A DNA stretch of 11,589 nt from Rhodospirillaceae bacterium (lineage in GTDB: Bacteria > Pseudomonadota > Alphaproteobacteria > Rhodospirillales > 2-02-FULL-58-16): assembly GCA_013349695.1 (NCBI GenBank), contig DUZD01000067.1, positions 1-11,589 of the forward strand, in the 5' to 3' direction. The position numbers and the translations under genes were made by a program. Below are positions 5,980-11,589 of the stretch, piece by piece; position 1 is the stretch's first letter; each line of letters begins with the position of its first letter. The notes beneath the pieces were generated by a model, which worked only from the letters and a program-made list of their open reading frames with translations, searched no databases and had not been told where the DNA came from.

Positions 5980-8900
5980 CACTGAATTTCCCGCGTACCG
6001 AACGGTAGTTGGCGTCGAGCCGGGGCGCCATGAGCAGGAGCGCCGCGAGGCGGCGGACCATGGCGGCGACCTGGCGCGCCTCGTCGGCCCCGAGCGGCCG
6101 GCCCAAAAGCTCGTATTGCCGGTACGACAACCACTTTTTGATCACTTGGTAGCCGCCGATGGCGTAGGCCCACACCCGCTCGGGAACGCATCGCCAGCAA
6201 GCCGAGTCGTTGAGGTAAACGTCGCGGACGCCGCCGCCCAGGAGCGCCATGGCGGCGTCGGGCGAAAGGCCCAAAGCCGCCGCGCCATCGGCGACGGCGG
6301 CCCGTTCCCCGCCGCTGTAATCCCGTTCCTCCGTACGGCCGTGACTGGGCATGGTGACGCCGTTCATGCCGGCGTAGCCCCAGCGGGCCTCTAACCTCAG
6401 GTTCTTCTCGCCCAGGTTACCGCCGCCGACGCGGCCGACAAGGCCCAGGGATCTCAGTTCGGGGCGGACCGTCCCCGCCGTCACGCCGTCCACCGGGCGC
6501 TCGCTGTCCAGCAGCGCCGCCACCCGGCGCCCCAGTTCCGCCGAGGACTCCAGCGCCTCCCTCGACGCCGGCAGCGGCAGGCGCGGCCAGTCCTGGCGCA
6601 GGGCGTCGCCGTTTTCTTTCTCGAAAGCCGGCGAATGGAGAACCGCCACCAGGTGATGGAACAGGTCCAAGGGGCCGGCGCCGACCGATGCAAGGTATTG
6701 CCTGGCCGGCGCCGTCAGGTTTGGCCGTATCCCACCGCCTCCGCCGGCGTCGAAAAGCGGCGTTCCGGCGGCTCCCTCCCGCAAAAAGACGGGAAAGCAA
6801 TTCGCCCCCCGCTCCATGAGATGCGAGCATCCCAACCGCGTAATAACCTGAGGGCGCGATGTTTCCCGGCGAAGCTTTTGCGCGGCGATCAGCCAAATAT
6901 TTTCTTGTGCCACATGTGAAACGTATTCCGCCCTGTTTCTGTCCAAAAGATTTGGAAAATACTCTGCTCTTTTTTCGTCGAGCAATTTCGTTTCCGGTTC
7001 CCAATAGAGCCAGCGGACGTCGAAGGGCCGGTAACAATAGCGGACGATATTTCCGTGCAGGAGACCGCGCTTACGGAGAAGGTCACGCACTTTCTCTGCT
7101 TTGAAACGGGCCGCGTCCTTCATCGCCACGGGGGCGATGCGCCGCATTTCCTGGTGGGCCACGTCCGGGTCGAAATATTTTTCCAGGCGCCGCTCCAGCC
7201 TTTGCCGGTCGATGTCCACCAAAAAACCGTCGCGGCTGGTTTTCACCCCCGGATACGACACCGGCATCAATTCGGGCAGCAGCGGCCAAGCGAAATAGCT
7301 CTCGTTGACTCGAGACGGAAAAAACGGCAGTCCGATTTCCAACGGCGGCCGCACCGCCTCGTAAAGGCTTTCCCCGTCCCGGGTCGCCGCCTTCAGTGCA
7401 TCGAGCTTGCTGCCGCCCCAGAGGTGGCGGAAGCGGACCGCCGCCGCCCGGCCACGCGGGTCCTTGCGGACCATCAGGGCGATGGCGGTGCCGACCTGGA
7501 TGCCCTGGCGGTTGAATTCGGTCGAAAAGACGCTGGGGTCGGGATCGCCGTCCGGGGTCAGCTTGCCGGTCTTGTACTTGTCGCCGTTGAGGCAGTCGAT
7601 CCACACCTTGTCGAAGGCGTCGAGATAGCGCTCGCGCATGCCGGTGAACGACAGGCCGTCGAGCCACGAATAGTTGGAGATGAAACAAATCACCCCCTGG
7701 CCGGTGAAATCGGCGATGCGGCGCTCGGCCATGCGGAAGAAGCGGACATAGAGGTCGTTGAGGCCCTGGCCCTCGGGCCGGCGCACCCTGTTGACGGTCC
7801 GGTAGGCGCCGGTGAGGGCGCGTTCCTCCGCCATCGCGACGCCGGCGTAGCCGTTGTAGGGCGGGTTGCCCAGCACCACCAGGATCGGGGTCTGGCGCTT
7901 GACGGCGCGGGCCCGCTTCATCTCTTGCTGGAGTTCCGGGAAGGGCAGGCGCGGGCCCGGTCCCTGGCGGTCCTCCCAGTCGGTCAACGCGTTGGTGAGG
8001 TAAATCGCCGGCAACTCCTCTTCCTCGCAGGCCAGCCGAACCCTTTTCCCCAACGGCACGCCGAGGCCCTCCAGATAGAGGCCCACCTGCATGTGCGCCA
8101 CCACGAAAGGAGCGGGCAATATCTCGAAACCGAAAATCCTGTCAAGAGCCGCCGTCTTGACCTTCTCGCCGACCAGCGCGTCGCCGTGCTTCTTCCCGAG
8201 GGTCTTCTCGATGCGCTTGAGCACCGAGATGATGTACGACCCCGTGCCGGCGCAGGGGTCGAGCACGTAGACGTTGTCGCCGGCCAACCCGTCGGCCAGC
8301 CCGAGCTCGGAGCGCAGCACGGCGTCCACCCGCTCGACCATGTAGTCCACCACCTCCGGCGGCGTGTACCAGACGCCCAACTGCTTGCGGAGATCGGGAT
8401 CGAAGGCCTTAAGGAAAGGCTCGTAGAAGTACTGAACCGCGTGCTCTTCGCGGAACACCTTGAAGAAAGCCTCGTCGTCGACCCGGCGGAGCGCCGCCGC
8501 CGCCCAGTCGACAACCTCGACGAGTTCGGGGGCGCCAAGGCGCGACGGCGAGTCGATGAACTCGAACAGTACCTGTAGCACGGGCAGGCGCTCGTGCCAC
8601 GGGGCGCTGAGGGCGTCGAACCCTCGGCGCCGGGACTTCTCCGGCGTTTTCTTGCACCACATCACCCAGGCAGAGAACAGGCCGTAGAACAGGGTCTGCA
8701 CCAAGGACGAGTGATAGAAATGGTCGCCCTTCGGCCCCTCGAACGTCATGCCAAGCGCCTTCTCCAGGGCCTCGCGGAGGATGAGCAGGCCCTCCAGCCT
8801 GGGGTTCTCCTCGACGCGGGCCAGGGCGTCGCGGGCGTACGAGCCCAGGAACCAAGCCACGTCCTTCGGGTTGGTCAGCGTCGCGTTATGCAGCAGCGCC

Positions 8901-9424
8901 CGCTTGACGAACCCCTCGAAACGGGAGCTCAGCGCTTCCGGTGCCCGGTTTGGCGAGGCCGCCAGCGCCCAGAAGGCGTCCGGAAAGTCGGCCAGTTCGA
9001 AATGTTCCAGGTTGATTCTGCGGCCGGACTGGTCTCGGCCGACAAGGACAAACGCCCGGTAGTTGGTGACCAGGACGAGGCGGTAACGTTCCCAGTACCG
9101 GGTCACCCGGTCGGAAGCGGCGGCGGCATGGACATCGTCCCCGACCGGCTTGGCCTCGACGACGCCGCGCTCGGGAAGCTGTTCGGGGATGGGCTCGCGG
9201 AGGTTGGCCTTGCGGAACTGGCTGGCGGTATAGAGGCTGAAGTCGGGGTGTCCGGCGCCGGCATCCTTGGGCTGGGAGACGCAAAAGACCTTTGGTTTGA
9301 GTTTCCGTCCGACATCCCCCAGCAGCCGCGAAAGCGCCGGATAGAACGACACCTCTTCCGCCGTCGCGCCGGAAGAACGAATGTCCCCGATGTCACGAAG
9401 GTAGCGCTTGAGAAGCGTCGGCAA
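5966..9424 (-). CDS. Single-chain restriction-modification enzyme (PD-(D/E)XK + N6-adenine methylase + type ISP-like specificity region)
   Basis: A 1152-residue protein that probably both methylates and cleaves DNA. Near the N-terminus, GHPDFSLY (D61) and GVVEAK (E90, K92) form a PD-(D/E)XK nuclease pattern. The middle is a gamma-class N6-adenine methylase: QLGVWYTPPEVVDYMV (about 348-363), the AdoMet motif VLDPCAGTGSYI (387-398) and catalytic NPPY (520-523). Residues about 695-1140, including YRPFDVRWLYWEP and LDRNRAEY, resemble the C-terminal specificity region of type ISP enzymes. No Walker A or DEAD-box helicase segment is visible, unlike classical type ISP enzymes such as LlaGI, so type IIG-like action is likely. 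The start is TTG 9424, after a G-rich AGGGGGG, with an in-frame stop shortly before. The C-terminal tail and stop lie in repeat DNA. No separate methylase, nuclease or specificity gene is adjacent. It could be an anti-phage system; specificity is unknown. Confidence 0.88.
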   Translation of the reverse strand: MPTLLKRYLRDIGDIRSSGATAEEVSFYPALSRLLGDVGRKLKPKVFCVSQPKDAGAGHPDFSLYTASQFRKANLREPIPEQLPERGVVEAKPVGDDVHAAAASDRVTRYWERYRLVLVTNYRAFVLVGRDQSGRRINLEHFELADFPDAFWALAASPNRAPEALSSRFEGFVKRALLHNATLTNPKDVAWFLGSYARDALARVEENPRLEGLLILREALEKALGMTFEGPKGDHFYHSSLVQTLFYGLFSAWVMWCKKTPEKSRRRGFDALSAPWHERLPVLQVLFEFIDSPSRLGAPELVEVVDWAAAALRRVDDEAFFKVFREEHAVQYFYEPFLKAFDPDLRKQLGVWYTPPEVVDYMVERVDAVLRSELGLADGLAGDNVYVLDPCAGTGSYIISVLKRIEKTLGKKHGDALVGEKVKTAALDRIFGFEILPAPFVVAHMQVGLYLEGLGVPLGKRVRLACEEEELPAIYLTNALTDWEDRQGPGPRLPFPELQQEMKRARAVKRQTPILVVLGNPPYNGYAGVAMAEERALTGAYRTVNRVRRPEGQGLNDLYVRFFRMAERRIADFTGQGVICFISNYSWLDGLSFTGMRERYLDAFDKVWIDCLNGDKYKTGKLTPDGDPDPSVFSTEFNRQGIQVGTAIALMVRKDPRGRAAAVRFRHLWGGSKLDALKAATRDGESLYEAVRPPLEIGLPFFPSRVNESYFAWPLLPELMPVSYPGVKTSRDGFLVDIDRQRLERRLEKYFDPDVAHQEMRRIAPVAMKDAARFKAEKVRDLLRKRGLLHGNIVRYCYRPFDVRWLYWEPETKLLDEKRAEYFPNLLDRNRAEYVSHVAQENIWLIAAQKLRRETSRPQVITRLGCSHLMERGANCFPVFLREGAAGTPLFDAGGGGGIRPNLTAPARQYLASVGAGPLDLFHHLVAVLHSPAFEKENGDALRQDWPRLPLPASREALESSAELGRRVAALLDSERPVDGVTAGTVRPELRSLGLVGRVGGGNLGEKNLRLEARWGYAGMNGVTMPSHGRTEERDYSGGERAAVADGAAALGLSPDAAMALLGGGVRDVYLNDSACWRCVPERVWAYAIGGYQVIKKWLSYRQYELLGRPLGADEARQVAAMVRRLAALLLMAPRLDANYRSVRGKFSGEIR

Positions 9425-9475
9425 TGTCCCCCCTATTCACCCAGCCCCGGGAATACGCGCGGTATTTTTCGTGCC

Positions 9476-9496
9476 ATATTGGAATTACCCATGCTG
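9476..9496 (+). repeat. Decayed copy D of the interspersed repeat
   Basis: The 21 bp at 9476-9496 match 338-358 (leading edge of copy A) at 18 positions: 12 identical bases ending GGAATTA, three mismatches, then ATGCTG. The similarity stops where the other copies continue GTCACCG. It lies 52 bp upstream of the restriction-modification start codon, on the side opposite copies B and C. A short degenerate match like this may be chance. Confidence 0.4.
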
Positions 9497-9506
9497 AAAT
9501 TGTCAA
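9478..9506 (-). promoter_or_regulatory. Possible promoter of the restriction-modification gene
   Basis: On the minus strand a perfect TTGACA (9506-9501) is followed after 17 nt by TCCAAT (9483-9478), a 4 of 6 match to TATAAT that lacks the important second-position A. It lies between the MarR gene and the restriction-modification start, about 55 bp upstream of the TTG codon. If active, the enzyme would not depend on read-through from the MarR gene. The 125-bp gap (9425-9549) holds no other gene. Confidence 0.3.
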
Positions 9507-9549
9507 ACCAAGCCGCGAAGACCGTCCCGGCCGGAGCAAAACCACCGCC

Positions 9550-10044
9550 TTACCCGCGCTCCGGGCGCGCCGCCAGGCGGCCGCGGTCGTCTTCGTTGAT
9601 GATGCCGCGAAGGACGGTGCGAAACCCCTCGACCGCCTCGGCGCCGGCCTGGCGGTAGGCCCGGGCGATGCGCTTCGCCTGCCTGTCGGTCAACAACCGT
9701 TCCAGTTCCTCACCCTTCGCCGTCAGGGACAGCAACCGCCGCCGCCGGTCGACCCGGTCCGTCCGCTGGACGATGAAATCCTCGCGCAGCAACTGGCCCA
9801 GCACCCTCGACAGGCTTTGCTTGGTGATCTTGAGAATGGCGAGAAGGCGGCTGACGGTGATGCCGGGATTGCGGCCGACGAAATAGATGACCCGGTGGTG
9901 CGCCCGCCCGAAGCCGTATTTGGCCAGCATGGCGTCGGGTTCGGCTATGAAATCGCGATAGGCGTAAAACAAAAGCTCCATCGCCTGGCGCAGTTCTTCG
10001 TCGCGGAGAAACAGGGGATTGGCGCGGGTTTTGGATGGAGTCAT
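9550..10044 (-). CDS. MarR-family transcriptional regulator (PetP-like)
   Basis: A 164-residue DNA-binding regulator of the MarR family. The N-terminal dimerisation helices include AMELLFYAYRDFIAEPDAML. The winged helix-turn-helix spans about 45-112, with ITVSRLLAILKITKQSLSRV as the helix-turn-helix and the wing in RTDRVDRRRRLLSLTAKGEE, the typical basic MarR wing. The start is ATG 10044. It is divergent from ilvE with a 126-bp shared gap. In several alphaproteobacteria a gene of this kind (petP) directly precedes an OmpR-type regulator (petR), close to ilvE; here that regulator has been moved 3.7 kb away. Whether it controls ilvE or the restriction-modification gene is unknown. Confidence 0.88.
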   Translation of the reverse strand: MTPSKTRANPLFLRDEELRQAMELLFYAYRDFIAEPDAMLAKYGFGRAHHRVIYFVGRNPGITVSRLLAILKITKQSLSRVLGQLLREDFIVQRTDRVDRRRRLLSLTAKGEELERLLTDRQAKRIARAYRQAGAEAVEGFRTVLRGIINEDDRGRLAARPERG

Positions 10045-10170
10045 GGGCGTTAAAAACCGCTGGCGAAGGAAATTAAGTCAGTCTTATTGACATAATTGAC
10101 AAATATGCCCAACAATGATAGGAAAAGCAAGATCATTTTGTACTCGCCGGCTTTTGAGAAAGAAAATTAC
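10045..10170. promoter_or_regulatory. Divergent MarR-ilvE intergenic region with tandem TTGACA
   Basis: This AT-rich gap must carry the promoters of both flanking genes. Two perfect TTGACA boxes sit 9 bp apart at 10087-10092 and 10096-10101, without a convincing TATAAT at the usual distance. An imperfect palindrome, GTCA-N7-TGAC, starts at about 10078. On the opposite strand TTG-N10-CAA spans the two boxes, a layout seen in MarR-type operators, so autoregulation is possible. The last 60 bp (10105-10170) are an open frame joined to ilvE, but family homologues begin at 10171, so this is treated as leader. Confidence 0.35.
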
Positions 10171-11073
10171 ATGGCCGCTCCCCCATTCGACGACCGCGAC
10201 GGCTTGATCTGGTTCGATGGCGAGATGGTCGACTGGCGCGACGCCCGCCTTCATGTCCTCAGTCATGCCTTGCATTACGCTTCCGCCGTATTCGAGGGCG
10301 AACGGGTTTACGGCGGCAATATTTTCAAACTCACCGAACATAGCGAGCGGCTTGCCGCCTCGGCGGCGATGCTCGGCTTCGATATCCCTTACGGCGCGCA
10401 AGCCATCGACGACGCCTGCCGCGAGGTTTTGGCCGCCAACGGCATCGTCGACGGTTACGTGCGCCCCATCGCTTGGCGCGGCACGGAAATGATGGGGGTG
10501 TCGGCGCAAGCCACGACCATTCACCTGGCCATCGCCACTTGGCCCTGGCCGTCATATTTCTCGCCGGAGGCGCGAATGAAAGGCATCCGCCTGAAAACCG
10601 CCAGCTGGCGCCGCCCGTCCCCCGATACGGCGCCGGTCAAGGCCAAGGCGGCGGGGCTTTACATGATTTGTACGCTGTCCAAGCATGCCGCCGAGGCGCA
10701 AGGGTTCGACGACGCCTTGATGCTGGATTGGCGCGGCCGGGTCGCCGAATCGACGGGCGCCAATATTTTCCTGGTCATGGACGACGGCAAGCTGCATACG
10801 CCGACGCCCGACTGCTTCCTCGACGGCATCACCCGGCGGACGGTGATCGAGTTGGCGAAAGGGCGCGGCCTCGACATGGTGGAACGCGTCATCATGCCGG
10901 ACGAACTCAGGCGGGCGAAAGAGGTCTTCCTCACCGGAACGGCCGCCGAAGTCACGGCGGTCGGCGAGATCGACGGGCAGCGTTACAGCCCCGGCGAGAT
11001 CACCCGGACCCTCATGGAGGACTACGAAAGGAAGGTCGGCAAATCACCGGCCGACGCCGCCTCGGCGGCTTGA
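10171..11073 (+). CDS. ilvE: Branched-chain amino acid aminotransferase
   Basis: A PLP enzyme of fold type IV that interconverts leucine, isoleucine and valine with their 2-oxo acids, using 2-oxoglutarate/glutamate; it is the last step of biosynthesis. The 300-residue protein starts MAAPPFDDRDG at ATG 10171. Upstream in-frame ATG 10105 and TTG 10096 would add residues unlike family members. Landmarks are HALHYASAVFEGERVY (32-47), catalytic Lys159 in VKAKAAGLY, E193 in RVAESTGANIFLV (PLP pyridine nitrogen), and LTGTAAEVTAV near 254-264 (phosphate binding). The fit to group I BCATs is good. It is divergent from the MarR gene, is not in the ilvBNC operon, and is followed 7 bp later by fold-back element 2. 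A GCCGCC/GGCGGC hairpin overlaps its last codons. Confidence 0.95.
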   Translation: MAAPPFDDRDGLIWFDGEMVDWRDARLHVLSHALHYASAVFEGERVYGGNIFKLTEHSERLAASAAMLGFDIPYGAQAIDDACREVLAANGIVDGYVRPIAWRGTEMMGVSAQATTIHLAIATWPWPSYFSPEARMKGIRLKTASWRRPSPDTAPVKAKAAGLYMICTLSKHAAEAQGFDDALMLDWRGRVAESTGANIFLVMDDGKLHTPTPDCFLDGITRRTVIELAKGRGLDMVERVIMPDELRRAKEVFLTGTAAEVTAVGEIDGQRYSPGEITRTLMEDYERKVGKSPADAASAA

Positions 11074-11080
11074 GAAAATC

Positions 11081-11345
11081 GGCTCCTCGACGCTGCAAGT
11101 GGAGTTCACCTGAGTTTGCGGAGCCCGCGATTCCGCCACTTTCCGCCATTCATCCCGTGCCAGTCATTTTGCCCCGATCCCAGGGGAACTCAAGGCCGAA
11201 GCCGCGCTTGGCGCGGTGCCGCGAAGCGGCAGCCTTGACTTCCCCTGGGATCGGGGCCACCCCTACGGCAAGAAATGAATGGCCGATCATAACGCCGTCC
11301 GCCGAGGACAAAACGGTGGAATTCCACTTACAACGTCGAAGAACC
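11081..11345. repeat. 265-bp nested inverted-repeat (fold-back) element 2
   Basis: The ends 11081-11110 and 11315-11345 are imperfect inverted repeats, about 26 of 31 positions with one gap. Inside, GCCATTCAT (11145-11153) pairs with 11275-11283. A strong inner stem pairs 11171-11196 with 11232-11257 (25 of 26). Its tip carries two compact hairpins, CCGCGC-TTG-GCGCGG (11202-11216) and GCCGC-GAA-GCGGC (11218-11230). It is almost the same length as element 1, and both contain CACCCCTACG, but their stems otherwise differ in sequence. There is no credible ORF. It occupies the gap after ilvE, 7 bp past the stop, and could act as a terminator, a MITE-like insertion or a structured RNA. Confidence 0.8.
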
Positions 11346-11397
11346 TTGAAACTACAACACGCTGAAAAACCATCCATAATTAATTCGATCTATTTGC

Positions 11398-11589
11398 ATG
11401 CTGTTTAATTCCCATATTTTCATTCTCATTTTTTTACCGGTTGTATTCATAGTCTTTAAGACTCTCGGTAAATTCGGGCAGCTTAAATTATCCCTCGTAT
11501 GGCTGGTCCTTGCTTCACTCTTTTTTTATGGCTGGTGGAAGCCCGTTTTTTTATGGCTGATATTAGGGTCAATTTCGATAAATTATTTT
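11398..11589 (+). CDS. MBOAT-family membrane O-acyltransferase, AlgI-like (5' partial)
   Basis: Only the first 64 codons are in the window. MLFNSHIFILIFLPVVFIVF and then LVLASLFFYGWWKPVF with GSISINYF match the conserved N-terminus of AlgI/DltB-type membrane-bound O-acyltransferases. These move acyl groups, often acetyl, onto extracellular polysaccharides and usually work with a periplasmic partner. Two hydrophobic segments (about 7-20 and 32-60) are visible. The ATG at 11398 is the conserved family start, although no clear Shine-Dalgarno precedes it. This stretch is clearly more AT-rich than the genes to the left, and the AT shift begins after fold-back element 2, suggesting a recently acquired surface-polysaccharide locus beyond the window. 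The substrate cannot be told from this piece. Confidence 0.85.
   Translation, partial: MLFNSHIFILIFLPVVFIVFKTLGKFGQLKLSLVWLVLASLFFYGWWKPVFLWLILGSISINYF

Noticed and set aside
9452..9466. AATAC-GCGCG-GTATT hairpin followed by T residues on the plus strand
   Set aside because: Resembles a terminator, but no plus-strand gene ends there and the stem is only 5 bp.
7055..9658. Two long plus-strand open frames (507 and 354 codons) antisense to the restriction-modification gene
   Set aside because: Composition shadows of the coding strand, with low-complexity and no family motifs.

Overview
The window is GC-rich DNA from an alphaproteobacterium, probably near the Rhodospirillales. This placement is inferred from IlvC, IlvN, IlvB, MiaA and IlvE homology and from a MarR/OmpR-type regulator pair resembling petP-petR. 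No rRNA, tRNA or CRISPR array was seen.

Layout from left to right. Positions 1-424 hold a frameshifted remnant of an IS5-family transposase and short palindromic repeats. Positions 425-3803 (minus strand) are a branched-chain amino acid operon read ilvB -> ilvN -> ilvC, with miaA (3909-4862) upstream on the same strand. Between miaA and the next gene is a 266-bp fold-back element (4888-5153): a perfect 33-bp inverted repeat enclosing two more hairpins. Next come an OmpR/PetR-like response regulator (5169-5846), a repeat palindrome (5868-5979), and a very large single-chain restriction-modification protein (5966-9424). A MarR/PetP-like regulator (9550-10044) follows, all on the minus strand. 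Divergent from it is ilvE (10171-11073, plus), then a second fold-back element of almost the same size (11081-11345). The window ends in the first 64 codons of an AT-rich MBOAT/AlgI-like membrane O-acyltransferase (11398 onward).

Function. IlvB+IlvN (acetohydroxyacid synthase), IlvC (ketol-acid reductoisomerase) and IlvE (branched-chain aminotransferase) supply three of the four common steps to valine and isoleucine; dihydroxyacid dehydratase is not in the window. MiaA is a tRNA modification enzyme. The two regulators are probably an ancestral neighbouring pair now separated by the restriction-modification gene. That gene is bracketed by copies of a short repeat: an inverted pair at its 3' end, one copy of which supplies its stop codon, and a decayed copy at its 5' side.

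Most interesting points: the two ~265-bp nested fold-back elements; the restriction-modification gene, which combines a PD-(D/E)XK-like nuclease motif, an N6-adenine methylase and a type ISP-like specificity region without a helicase; its repeat-bounded insertion between two regulators; and a 22/23-bp match between that gene and the ilvE leader.
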